A stretch of 64,000 nt of DNA from SB15 sp964639245. Its GTDB lineage: Bacteria > Chloroflexota > Anaerolineae > Aggregatilineales > J027. The stretch's first letter is position 1; each line of letters opens with the position of its first letter. Shown piece after piece: positions 8,994 through 17,308 of this stretch. The notes below the pieces were generated by a model. The model was not told where the DNA came from, searched no databases, and was given only the letters and a program-made list of their open reading frames with translations. The stretch lies in contig CAZXCU010000002.1 in assembly GCA_964639245.1 (NCBI GenBank), forward strand, positions 434,001-498,000, read 5' to 3'. The position numbers and the translations under genes are program-made.

Positions 8994-10042
8994 AGCTGGG
9001 CAATCACTTCCTGCGCGAATTCGGTGGTCGAGATTCGTTCATCGGCGCTGCCAATATCGGCGGTACGTGCGCCTTTTTCCAGCGCTGCCATGACCGCCTT
9101 TTCGATTCGGCTGGCTTCGGCTTCCATGCCCAATGAATACCGCAGCAAAAGCGCCGCACTCAAAATCGTGCCGGTGGGGTTGGCGATGCCTTTGCCTGCA
9201 ATATCCGGTGCTGACCCGTGAATCGGTTCGTACAGCCCGAATTTACTTTCATTCAAACTGGCGGAAGGCAGCATCCCCAATGACCCCGCAATCACCGAGG
9301 CTTGGTCGGTCAAAATATCACCAAACATATTTTCGGTCACCACCACATCATAACTCGCCGGGTGGGTCATCAGGTGCATCGCAAAGGCATCCACCAGCAG
9401 ATGTTCTAATTGAATCTGAGGATGTGATTTTGCGACCTCATCAACCGTGCTGCGCCACAACCGTGAGGAGGCCAGAATATTGGCTTTGTCAATCGAGGCG
9501 ACTTTTTGACGGCGGGCGGCGGCGGCACCAAAAGCAAGTTTCGCAATCCGTTCGACTTCGGGAACAGTGTAAATCATGGTGTCGTAGGCGGTTGCCTCAT
9601 CTTCTGATTCGCCAATTTCCATGCGCTTGCCGAAATAAATCCCGCCTGTGAGTTCACGGAAAAATAAAATATCCACGTTTTCGAGTAAATCGGCACGCAG
9701 GGGAGCGCGGGAAGCCAGCATGGGGTAGGCTTTGACCGGACGCAAATTGGCAAACAGCCCAAAATGTTTGCGTAAGCCCAACAAACCCGCTTCTGGACGT
9801 GGGCTACCGGGTGGGGTGCTGCCTGCTGGCCCGCCAACGGCACCCATCAGAATGGCATCGGCTTGTTCGCAGGCTGCGAGGGTTGCTTTAGGGAGCGCTT
9901 CGCCTGTGGCGTTGATCCCGGCGATGCCAAACAGTGCCTCTTGATAGTCAAAAGTGCCTACTTTATTTAAAACTTCAACGGCTGCCCCCACAACTTCCGG
10001 GCCAATCCCATCGCCGGGCAGCAGAGCAATTTTCGCGCTCAT
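8990..10042 (-). CDS. leuB: 3-Isopropylmalate dehydrogenase
   Basis: A 350-residue NAD-dependent decarboxylating dehydrogenase catalysing the third step of leucine synthesis (and, with CimA products, the matching isoleucine step). Family features are ALLPGDGIGPEVV at the N terminus, FANLRPVKAYP, LLENVDILFFRELTGGIYFG with the substrate arginine/leucine region, VVTENMFGDILTDQASVIAG with metal-binding aspartates, and EPIHGSAPDIAGKGIANPTG for NAD. The length is normal. The start has GAAGGAA about 6 bp upstream. It is the first gene of the leuB-pheA-lysC overlap series and is separated from cimA by the ATPase/DUF4276 pair. Confidence 0.96.
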   Translation of the reverse strand: MSAKIALLPGDGIGPEVVGAAVEVLNKVGTFDYQEALFGIAGINATGEALPKATLAACEQADAILMGAVGGPAGSTPPGSPRPEAGLLGLRKHFGLFANLRPVKAYPMLASRAPLRADLLENVDILFFRELTGGIYFGKRMEIGESEDEATAYDTMIYTVPEVERIAKLAFGAAAARRQKVASIDKANILASSRLWRSTVDEVAKSHPQIQLEHLLVDAFAMHLMTHPASYDVVVTENMFGDILTDQASVIAGSLGMLPSASLNESKFGLYEPIHGSAPDIAGKGIANPTGTILSAALLLRYSLGMEAEASRIEKAVMAALEKGARTADIGSADERISTTEFAQEVIAQL

Positions 10043-10150
10043 GAATGTTCCTTCGTATGAATAATCTATGAAATTCTATCGGATGCAGGGCTGCTAATCC
10101 ATTGATAGTTTTGACAGGGCAAACTGCCGTCACAACAATCGGGGGTATGC

Positions 10151-10521
10151 GTGAAGCTCTCAACTCCAATAAATATGTACAAAGGGTCATTTTTGGGGTT
10201 AGCAGTTCTGCTTTCGGGATTCTTATTTGCCCGTTTTTTTGAGCAATTGCCCACCGAAGCTACGAACACTGTATCTGGCATGGATTGGCAATCGGGATTA
10301 TACCTGTGTTTGTGACCTCGCCTAAAATTGGCTTGCTATTCATCCTCATGATAGATGCGCTGTTTTTCATCGGGGGTGATTTGCGCTACGACTACGAATC
10401 GTATATTTTGACGTTGTGGCTGCTGCTCTCATGGGGGATTCTGGCGTGGCGGTGCTATCAGTTTGAAGTGGCAAAACCTGAACCAACTCGACCTGCTATG
10501 GAAGTTCCAACACAGGCGTAA
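10151..10521 (+). pseudogene. Small membrane protein gene, apparently frameshifted
   Basis: Two overlapping reading frames look like halves of one gene. The first starts at GTG 10151, five bases after GGGGG. It runs to TGA 10313-10315 and encodes 54 residues with one hydrophobic helix (GSFLGLAVLLSGFLFARFF). The second is open from about 10285 to 10521 in the -1 frame. It encodes hydrophobic helices IGLLFILMIDALFFIGGDL and YILTLWLLLSWGILAWRCY, but has only a TTG and no ribosome site of its own. Together they would make a ~120-residue protein with three helices. A sequencing error, decay or two independent small genes are alternatives. The 3' end overlaps the convergent DUF4276 gene by 26 bp. 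It is the only plus-strand gene inside the minus-strand amino-acid block. Confidence 0.4.
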
Positions 10522-11137
10522 CCGTGTTCATTTTGTTCTCAATCGCCAAAATAATTTCCTCAATCGCATGAACCATCCGCCGAAACGAACGCACATTTTC
10601 TATGAGGTGATGGATGTCTAATAACGCAGTCATTTTAACTTGATCCCGTGTTTCTCTATAGGAAAATCCTTCTTTTATATTATCGTTTATCCATTCTTTA
10701 GCATTACATTTCTCTTCTGGATTTCCCTCAAAGCTTATAGACGCATTCAAGTAATTTTTCCCTTCCAAAGAGTGTATGCTCCCTAAAAACCATGATTCAT
10801 ATTCGCAACACGCACATACGAGGGCAACAGGAAAAGGTAACCCCAGATTTTTAGCACGTCCAGACAAATTTGTTATCAATGATACAACACATTGATAATG
10901 GGTTCTTTCAGCATCTAATAAAACTATCACACCTACACAATCAGATTTTTGCCGTGTGTGTTCCAGTAAAGTTTCAAGTCCGTTATGCTTAGTGATATTA
11001 TCATTTGAATGGGCATTGATTGATTCTACATTTTGTAATTCATAATATTCAAAATACTCGTGTAAAATTCGGCGGATTAGTAATGGTGCCGCTTGAACTT
11101 CACCATCTCCTTCCACAATCACATAAATTTTACCCAC
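10496..11137 (-). CDS. DUF4276-like (TOPRIM-type) protein, partner of an ATPase
   Basis: A 213-residue protein beginning KIYVIVEGDGEVQAAPLLIR. This VEG(D/E)GE motif is characteristic of DUF4276 proteins, which are thought to adopt a TOPRIM-like fold. A second acidic motif, VIVLLDAERTH, sits about 70 residues in, where TOPRIM proteins carry metal-binding acids. The GTG start lies inside the last codons of the ATPase gene (8-bp overlap), so the two are translationally coupled. ATPase plus TOPRIM-like pairs recur in antiphage systems (PARIS, AbiL and OLD-type logic), which makes a defence function likely but unproven. Base composition is visibly more AT-rich than in the flanking leu genes, consistent with later acquisition. 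Confidence 0.7.
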   Translation of the reverse strand: MGKIYVIVEGDGEVQAAPLLIRRILHEYFEYYELQNVESINAHSNDNITKHNGLETLLEHTRQKSDCVGVIVLLDAERTHYQCVVSLITNLSGRAKNLGLPFPVALVCACCEYESWFLGSIHSLEGKNYLNASISFEGNPEEKCNAKEWINDNIKEGFSYRETRDQVKMTALLDIHHLIENVRSFRRMVHAIEEIILAIENKMNTVTPVLELP

Positions 11138-12257
11138 GCTTTAGCCCTTCTATACGTAATAAGTCCCCTGCGTTGAAGATTTTTTGAGCTATGCTTTGTC
11201 TTTGGTCATAAGTGAGGATACCAATTTGAGTTGTACCATTTGTTCTTTCCACAATTCTGAACGCTTCCGCTGAAAATCTGGCTATTAAATCAGGACTATG
11301 TGTTGTAATCAAAATCTGACCACGCCGTGATGCTTCTAGGAGTACATCGCAAAGCAATCCCATTGCTCTGGCATGAATCATTAACTCTGGTTCTTCAATA
11401 CTAAGCAACGGGAGCGTAGGGTATTGATAAATAGCTGTCAAAATACCAAGCGTTCTAATTGTTCCATCTGATTCAAGGGCAAGGTCAAAAATACCCGTAT
11501 CATTTTCATGCTTAATTCTTACGACAAGATAGCTCCCGACTTGACGAACATCAATAGGGTCATTGCGTGTAATTCCGGGTACAACAGTTGCCAAATCTTC
11601 AAATAAATTTTCTTTCCTGTCATTTTCTGGTCGTTTTACAAAGTCTCTTAATACTGTTGCAAGATTATTACCCTGTTCATCTAATGGATATGTATTGCCG
11701 GGTCTTTGGGGCGGGCGTAAGTTATTGGGAAAAATAGAATAAAATCCCATTTGTATCAGAAATTCGTAGAGAAGAGAAAATTCGGTTAAATTGCCCACAA
11801 GGGGTAAGGTTAGGTTTTTCTCTTGAATTGCAATTGCGCCATCAATGGTTGTCTCAACAAGTTTTCCATCTTTTATCTCATACGTGTATTTTCCAGAAGC
11901 GACACTGCATCGTTCACTTTTAACTCTGTACTCATTGCGGCGCAGGCTACTTAGTGTAAAAGAATAGCTACATTTTTCATTATTGAGAGTTAAATCCAGA
12001 GAAATCGCTACATCATAAGGTTTGCCTTTTGCTGAGTAGCGTCGTAGGGCACCAATTCCGCCTCTGTCATAACTAATAAGTGCTGCATCAAGACCATGTT
12101 GTAAGGCATCTCTGACGAATCTTAAGACATCTAAGAAATTACTTTTTCCGCTCCCATTTTCACCAATGAATACAGTTAAATCTTCTAAATCTACAGTGAC
12201 ATCCCCTAAACTGCGATAATTTCTGATATTTACCCGGTCAATGCGATTTGCAAGCAT
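11130..12257 (-). CDS. AAA ATPase of the RecF/OLD-like (AAA_21) family
   Basis: A 375-residue ABC-type ATPase. It starts IDRVNIRNYRSLGDVTVDLE and has Walker A at about 32-40 (FIGENGSGKSNFLD), a signature-like region further on, and Walker B plus switch in LLSIEEPELMIHARA and ILITTHSPDLIARF. This is the layout of SMC-like ATPases found in OLD nucleases and in several abortive-infection systems. It lacks a fused nuclease domain; the DUF4276 gene downstream, overlapping by 8 bp, would supply that role. A -10 box TATAAT and a palindrome lie just upstream of the start. Flanked by cimA and leuB, it looks like an insertion into the branched-chain amino-acid cluster. Confidence 0.85.
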   Translation of the reverse strand: MLANRIDRVNIRNYRSLGDVTVDLEDLTVFIGENGSGKSNFLDVLRFVRDALQHGLDAALISYDRGGIGALRRYSAKGKPYDVAISLDLTLNNEKCSYSFTLSSLRRNEYRVKSERCSVASGKYTYEIKDGKLVETTIDGAIAIQEKNLTLPLVGNLTEFSLLYEFLIQMGFYSIFPNNLRPPQRPGNTYPLDEQGNNLATVLRDFVKRPENDRKENLFEDLATVVPGITRNDPIDVRQVGSYLVVRIKHENDTGIFDLALESDGTIRTLGILTAIYQYPTLPLLSIEEPELMIHARAMGLLCDVLLEASRRGQILITTHSPDLIARFSAEAFRIVERTNGTTQIGILTYDQRQSIAQKIFNAGDLLRIEGLKRG

Positions 12258-12292
12258 GACGATATTTTCCAGCTAAATAAAGAGATGCAAAT

Positions 12293-12328
12293 ATTATACA
12301 ACGGTGTATCATGATGAGATACACCGTT
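12293..12328 (-). promoter_or_regulatory. Palindrome and -10 box upstream of the ATPase/DUF4276 pair
   Basis: An 11-bp inverted repeat, AACGGTGTATC (12300-12310) / GATACACCGTT (12318-12328), has a 7-nt spacer. On the minus strand it directly abuts TATAAT at 12293-12298. The repeat covers the spacer and -35 area of that putative promoter, as an operator would. It also lies 5 bp beyond the cimA stop, so it could act as a hairpin ending the cimA transcript, but no T-run follows. Confidence 0.4.
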
Positions 12329-12333
12329 CAAAA

Positions 12334-13896
12334 TTACTCTTCGGCAACAGTCAGGCCGTATTCGATGCTGTCTGCCAGCGCCCGCCAGCTAGCAATAATA
12401 ATGTTGGTATCCGCGCCAACCGTTGTCCAGCGATGATGTCCATTTTGGGTATCAATCATCACGCGGGTTTTGGCGGCGGTTGCCGATTTGCTATCCAGAA
12501 TACGGACTTTGTAATCATCCAGGCGGAAATCTGCCAATTTAGGGAACACCGGCAAAAGCGCTTTCCGCAGCGCCACATCCAGCGCGTTCACGGGCCCATT
12601 GCCTTCGGCGGCAGTGTGCAAAATCTGGTCGCCCACACGGAGTTTCACCGTCGCTTCTGTTACCGGGCCGCGTCCGTTGCGGTCTTCGACCAGCACCATA
12701 AAATCAATCAACTGAAAAAGCGGGGTGTAGCCCTGTTGGGCGCGTTTGAGCAGCATGGCAACCGAAGCCTCTGCCCCTTCAAACATATAGCCTTCGTATT
12801 CCAGATTTTTGACCTGCTGCAAGACGTTTCGCATAATTTTATCTTCGGCGCTGATGCCAAAGCCTTCAGCAATGCTTTGAATGTTGCCCCGCCCGGATAA
12901 ATCGCTGACCAGAATCCGCATTTCATTCCCAACCAGCGCGGGGTCAATGTGCTGATAGCTGTCCACATTCCGACGCACCGCCGCCACATGAATCCCGCCT
13001 TTGTGAGCGAACGCGCTTTTGCCCACATACGCGGCGTGGTCGTCTGGCGCAAGGTTGACAATTTCGGCAATGGTGCGCGAGAGATGAGTTAATTTTTTCA
13101 GCCCATCCGCTTCAAGCAGGGTGTCACAGCCTAGTTTGAGTTGTAAATTCGGAATGATGCTCACCAGATTGGCATTGCCGCAGCGTTCGCCGTATCCATT
13201 GATGGTACCTTGTACTTGCAATGCGCCTTCACGCACCGCCGCTAAGGAGTTGGCAACACCCAGTTCGCCATCATTGTGGGTATGAATTCCGATGGGGACA
13301 TTGGGGAAGGTGGACTTAACCAATTTCGTTAAATTTTCCACCTCCCAGTACAATGACCCGCCATTGGTATCGCACAACACCAGCCAATCGGCCCCACCGA
13401 GTAAAGCGGCTTGTAACGTGGCAAGGGCATATTCGTCATCCAACTTATAGCCATCAAAAAAATGTTCAGCGTCATAGATGACTTCTTTGCCATGCGATTT
13501 TAAGTAGGCGGTGCTTTCCCGAATAATCCGCAGATTTTCTTCGGGGGTGGTTCGCAACACATCGGTCACATGCAGCATGGAGGTTTTGCCCACCATCGTC
13601 ACCACCGGCGTATTGGCATCCAGCAACGCCCGAATATTGTCATCATCGGCGGGGTCGCCTCCCACACGGCAGGTCATCCCAAACGCGGCGATTTTGGCAT
13701 TTTTGAGGGGTAATTTTTGGACTTCCTCAAAATAAGCCGCATCTTTAGGATTGCTGCCGGGCCAGCCCCCCTCAATATAACTCACGCCGAGTTCATCCAA
13801 AAGTTCGGTAACGCGCAGTTTGTCTTTGACGGAAAGCGAAATGCCTTCGCGCTGTGTCCCATCCCGCAAGGTCGTATCGTAAATTGCAACGCGCAT
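12334..13896 (-). CDS. cimA: (R)-citramalate synthase
   Basis: A 520-residue acyltransferase of the LeuA/homocitrate synthase family that condenses pyruvate and acetyl-CoA, giving a threonine-independent route to isoleucine. The N terminus IYDTTLRDGTQREGISLSVKDKL and the segment YIEGGWPGSNPKD are CimA-type (the GWPGSNPKD form rather than LeuA's GFPAASP). Metal-binding HTHNDGELGVANSLAAVREGA is present. The C-terminal LeuA-type allosteric/dimer domain spans about 390-515. It lies 15 bp after leuD in the same direction. Citramalate is then processed by LeuCD and LeuB, all encoded in this window. Confidence 0.94.
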   Translation of the reverse strand: MRVAIYDTTLRDGTQREGISLSVKDKLRVTELLDELGVSYIEGGWPGSNPKDAAYFEEVQKLPLKNAKIAAFGMTCRVGGDPADDDNIRALLDANTPVVTMVGKTSMLHVTDVLRTTPEENLRIIRESTAYLKSHGKEVIYDAEHFFDGYKLDDEYALATLQAALLGGADWLVLCDTNGGSLYWEVENLTKLVKSTFPNVPIGIHTHNDGELGVANSLAAVREGALQVQGTINGYGERCGNANLVSIIPNLQLKLGCDTLLEADGLKKLTHLSRTIAEIVNLAPDDHAAYVGKSAFAHKGGIHVAAVRRNVDSYQHIDPALVGNEMRILVSDLSGRGNIQSIAEGFGISAEDKIMRNVLQQVKNLEYEGYMFEGAEASVAMLLKRAQQGYTPLFQLIDFMVLVEDRNGRGPVTEATVKLRVGDQILHTAAEGNGPVNALDVALRKALLPVFPKLADFRLDDYKVRILDSKSATAAKTRVMIDTQNGHHRWTTVGADTNIIIASWRALADSIEYGLTVAEE

Positions 13897-13911
13897 GTGT
13901 CCCTCGAATTT

Positions 13912-14505
13912 TTAACCCAATTGTGTCTGGATACGCGGCGGGTGGGCGGCTTCGTAGGCTTCGACCTGTGCTACTTTGTTCATCAGATAGCCCAACTGGT
14001 CAACCCCTTGCAGCAGACATTCTTTGGAAAACCCATCAATCGGAAAGCTGACCTGCTGCCCGCCGGGTAAGGTCAAGGTTTGGCTGGCGAGGTCAACATG
14101 AATCGTTGCTTGGGGGGCTTCTTCGGCTAAATCCAAGAGCGATTCATAGGTTTCTTTGTCGACGGTGATGGGCAACAGACCGTTTTTCAGCGAATTGTTG
14201 TAGAAAATATCCGCGAAATAGGTGCTGATAACCGCTTTAAAGCCATGTCCCTGCAATGCCCATGGCGCATGTTCCCGCGAACTGCCACAGCCAAAATTGT
14301 TGCCCGCCAGCAAAATCTGGGCATTTTTATATTCGGGCTTGTTCAGCACAAAATCGGGGTCTTGCCGCCAACTGTCAAATAACGCCTCGCCCAAGCCATT
14401 TTTATCCGTGACTTTGAGATACTGCGCCGGAATAATCTGGTCGGTGTCAATATTTTCCATCGGCAGGGGTGCGATGCTGCTGTCAAAGGGTTGAAATGCT
14501 TCCAT
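13912..14505 (-). CDS. leuD: 3-Isopropylmalate dehydratase small subunit
   Basis: A 197-residue swivel-domain subunit that pairs with LeuC to isomerise isopropylmalate (and citramalate). It shows PMENIDTDQIIPAQYLK near the N terminus and the family motif NNFGCGSSREHAPWALQGHGFKAVI cut here into its key part GCGSSREHAPW. ISTYFADIFYNNSLKNGLLPI follows. The length is normal for a bacterial LeuD. Unusually, it is separated from leuC by two unrelated genes (a GNAT and an unknown protein), all on the minus strand. Confidence 0.95.
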   Translation of the reverse strand: MEAFQPFDSSIAPLPMENIDTDQIIPAQYLKVTDKNGLGEALFDSWRQDPDFVLNKPEYKNAQILLAGNNFGCGSSREHAPWALQGHGFKAVISTYFADIFYNNSLKNGLLPITVDKETYESLLDLAEEAPQATIHVDLASQTLTLPGGQQVSFPIDGFSKECLLQGVDQLGYLMNKVAQVEAYEAAHPPRIQTQLG

Positions 14506-14530
14506 TGAAATTTCCTTTATTGGCTATGTT

Positions 14531-15217
14531 TTAATTCCATAAGACACCATGCCCATCGTAGCCCGCGAGTAAAGTTGAAACAAACGGGGTGATCTGGGTA
14601 AATTTAACGGCATCCTCACGGGATAAAGATTGAGTAGCAAAACACATACACAGATAAAATGATCCGCTGGCAAATGGGCTGGCGATACCAACGGCGGATT
14701 GAATGCCATACGGTTTCACAAAATCCTCTTGGCGGGTGATATAACTGCTCTGACGGACATCTTCGACATAGACATATTGGGTGATAGATGTGGACTTCTC
14801 GAAATGCAGTTCACGCAGTTCCCCTGTGCCTTTGGTTTTGATGCCTAACTGTTCAAAGGCGAGTTGAAACATAGGATAGTTCGCTGAGCCTATCGGAACA
14901 GCTTGGTAGCGTTGCGAATGATGCCGGCTGCGCCAAGTGGGTTCATCGCCAAAAGTGCCTGCGAGTGCCATCCATAGATTAGTTTCTGCCACATTGACTT
15001 TTTTCTGTACATCAAAAGGCAGTTGGGTAAATTGACATAAACGAAAAACCCGCACTAACGCAAATAGGGGGTCACTTTCCCCAAAATTCTGGTAAATCGC
15101 CTCCGTGGTTACTTGCGCCGCTTGTTCAAAAGATGCGAAGTTACTGCGGTACGCCATTAAAAGTTCGCGTCCGAAACCTGCAATCGTATCGCTATCAGAC
15201 GAACGTAATGAAATCAT
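14531..15217 (-). CDS. Unknown protein, possibly GAF-like
   Basis: A 228-residue soluble protein that I do not recognise. It begins ISLRSSDSDTIAGFGRELL. Its C-terminal half has an alternating pattern (YGIQSAVGIASPFASGSFYLCMCF) that resembles a GAF-type sensory fold. There is no signal peptide, membrane segment or catalytic motif. It lies between GNAT and leuD with about 25 bp to leuD and the same orientation, so it is probably co-transcribed with the leucine genes. A sensory or regulatory role is only a guess. Confidence 0.55.
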   Translation of the reverse strand: MISLRSSDSDTIAGFGRELLMAYRSNFASFEQAAQVTTEAIYQNFGESDPLFALVRVFRLCQFTQLPFDVQKKVNVAETNLWMALAGTFGDEPTWRSRHHSQRYQAVPIGSANYPMFQLAFEQLGIKTKGTGELRELHFEKSTSITQYVYVEDVRQSSYITRQEDFVKPYGIQSAVGIASPFASGSFYLCMCFATQSLSREDAVKFTQITPFVSTLLAGYDGHGVLWN

Positions 15218-15297
15218 TGGAATTTCCTTCGGTTATTGTGGATATTCCAATTCAACCATGTATTAGGCGTAAACAAAACTGACATCATATACTATTC

Positions 15298-15801
15298 TTA
15301 CGTGCTGTTGTGCAGTGACAAAAACATCCACTCAATGTCATGGTAGCGTTCACCCACGCGGATGAAACGCGGGTCAATGCTGTAGGGGATAAAACCCATC
15401 TTGCGATAGAGGGAACGGGCGGTGTGGTTGCCCACCGTCACCGCCAACACGATATCCTCAAGTCCGTCCATGTCACGCCCATGTTCAATCACGGCTTGCA
15501 ACAGGGCTTTACCTGCTCCTTGCCCGCGTGCTTCGGGCGCAACATACATCCCACCTAAAATCGCACGGTGGCGGGTTTTGAGGCGGGGATAGCGAAACAA
15601 ACTCACTATCCCGATCAAGGTCTCATCCACAAACGCGCCCAAGGTCGGATGGTGAACCAATTGCTCACCGACTTTTTCAAGCAGGGTGTCCTGTTCTTCC
15701 TCCGCCGATGTTCCAAAGGCTTCTGGATGTTCGCGTAAGGAACGCAACCGCACCGCTTGATATTCGGCAACATCTTCAGCCGTGAGCAATCGCACCTGCA
15801 T
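15298..15801 (-). CDS. GNAT-family N-acetyltransferase
   Basis: A 167-residue acetyltransferase counted from ATG 15801, which lies 1 bp past the leuC stop. An upstream in-frame start at 15837 would overlap leuC by 35 bp and adds nothing conserved. The acetyl-CoA loop is MYVAPEARGQGAGKALLQAVIE (R-G-Q-G-A-G-K). The C-terminal AVTVGNHTARSLYRKMGF motif is typical of small-molecule or protein N-acetyltransferases. The substrate is unknown. Its tight coupling to leuC suggests co-expression with the leucine operon. Confidence 0.85.
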   Translation of the reverse strand: MQVRLLTAEDVAEYQAVRLRSLREHPEAFGTSAEEEQDTLLEKVGEQLVHHPTLGAFVDETLIGIVSLFRYPRLKTRHRAILGGMYVAPEARGQGAGKALLQAVIEHGRDMDGLEDIVLAVTVGNHTARSLYRKMGFIPYSIDPRFIRVGERYHDIEWMFLSLHNST

Positions 15802-15802
15802 T

Positions 15803-17233
15803 TTAGGCAAGTTCCCGTTCAAACATCGTGCGAACATCCGTTACACAACCGTTGATGGCGCTGGCAACCGCCGTTAAGGGACTCGCCAAAAATGTCCGTC
15901 CGCCTTTGCCCTGTCGCCCTTCAAAATTACGATTGCTGGTGCTGAGGCCATATTCACCGGGGGCAAGCTGGTCGCCGTTCATGGCAATACACATGCTGCA
16001 TCCGGCTTCGCGCCAATCTGCGCCTGCTTCACGGAAAATCTCATGCAGCCCTTCGGCTTCGGCTTGTTTTTTGACCTGCTGCGAACCCGGCACGACCATC
16101 ATACGGATGTTCGGCGCGACCTTGTGACCTTTGATGAGACTCGCAGCCAGCCGCAAATCGGAAATGCGCGAATTGGTGCAGCTCCCCACAAAGACCACAT
16201 CCAATTGATGCCCTAAAATCTGGCTATTGGGCTGCAAATCCATATAAGCAAGGGCTTTTTCGAGCGTGTTGCGTTCGCTGGCATCGGTAATTTGGGCGGG
16301 GTCAGGAATCCGTCCGGTGATGGGCATTCCCATACCGGGATTCGTGCCGTAGGTAATCATCGGTTCGAGCGTGTTGGCATCCAGTTCCACCAATGTATCG
16401 TAAACCGCGCCTTCATCGGAGGGCAGTTTGCGCCATTCCGCCACGGCTTTGTCCCAGTCCGCGCCTTGCGGGGCGTGGGGACGACCCTGAATATAATCAA
16501 AGGTGGTGTCATCCGGTGCAATCATGCCAGCGCGTGCGCCGCCTTCAATGGACATATTGCAGATGGTCATGCGGGCTTCCATAGACAGGGCGCGAATCGC
16601 TTCCCCTGAGTATTCAATCACATGGCCTGTGCCACCGCCGACCCCGATTTTGGCGATGATGGCAAGGATAATATCTTTCGCGCTGACCCCTTCGGACAAG
16701 CGCCCATTGACCCGCACTTCCATCGTTTTGGGTTTGTTTTGCAGCAGGGTTTGTGTCGCCAGCACATGGGATACTTCGCTTGTGCCGATGCCAAACGCCA
16801 GCGCTCCGAATGCGCCGTGCGTGCTGGTGTGGCTGTCGCCGCATACGATGGTCATGCCGGGTTGGGTGAAGCCGTTTTCTGGCCCGATGACATGCACAAT
16901 CCCCTGTTTATGATGCCCCAAAGGATACAGTTCAATGCCAAAATCGCGGCAGTTTTTAATCATCGTTTCGATTTGCGCGGCGGCAATCGAATCGGTAATC
17001 GGGATAATTCCATCGGCATTACGCGGGGTTGTCGGCGTGCTGTGATCCATCGTCGCAAGGGTTTGCAAGGGACGACGAACCTTAAGACCCCGTTCACGCA
17101 GAGCTGTAAATGCCTGCGGGGAGGTGACTTCATGCACCAGATGTAGGTCAATGTACAACACGGCGGGCGCGTTGTCGGGGGCAACCACCACATGGTTGTC
17201 CCAGATTTTTTCAAAGAGTGTTTTGGGAGTCAA
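15803..17233 (-). CDS. leuC: 3-Isopropylmalate dehydratase large subunit
   Basis: A 476-residue aconitase-family protein carrying the 4Fe-4S cluster. Motifs include LFEKIWDNHVV at the N terminus, GPENGFTQPGMTIVCGDSHTSTHGAFGALAFGIGTSE cut here to its core GDSHTSTHGAFGALAFGIG, VFVGSCTNSRISDLR with the first cluster cysteine, and GCSMCIAMNGDQL with the other two. It works with LeuD on isopropylmalate and probably on citramalate from CimA. It lies 75 bp downstream of leuA. Confidence 0.96.
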   Translation of the reverse strand: MTPKTLFEKIWDNHVVVAPDNAPAVLYIDLHLVHEVTSPQAFTALRERGLKVRRPLQTLATMDHSTPTTPRNADGIIPITDSIAAAQIETMIKNCRDFGIELYPLGHHKQGIVHVIGPENGFTQPGMTIVCGDSHTSTHGAFGALAFGIGTSEVSHVLATQTLLQNKPKTMEVRVNGRLSEGVSAKDIILAIIAKIGVGGGTGHVIEYSGEAIRALSMEARMTICNMSIEGGARAGMIAPDDTTFDYIQGRPHAPQGADWDKAVAEWRKLPSDEGAVYDTLVELDANTLEPMITYGTNPGMGMPITGRIPDPAQITDASERNTLEKALAYMDLQPNSQILGHQLDVVFVGSCTNSRISDLRLAASLIKGHKVAPNIRMMVVPGSQQVKKQAEAEGLHEIFREAGADWREAGCSMCIAMNGDQLAPGEYGLSTSNRNFEGRQGKGGRTFLASPLTAVASAINGCVTDVRTMFERELA

Positions 17234-17308
17234 TTTTGCTTCCTCACTTGATTAATGTTTTCAATTGTACAGGGCAGCGGACACGCTAGATCATGCCCGC
17301 AACCCAAA

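Noticed and set aside
10043..12333. Insertion sequence or prophage around the ATPase pair
   Set aside because: No transposase, integrase, terminal inverted repeats or tRNA attachment site could be seen; only composition and context suggest insertion.
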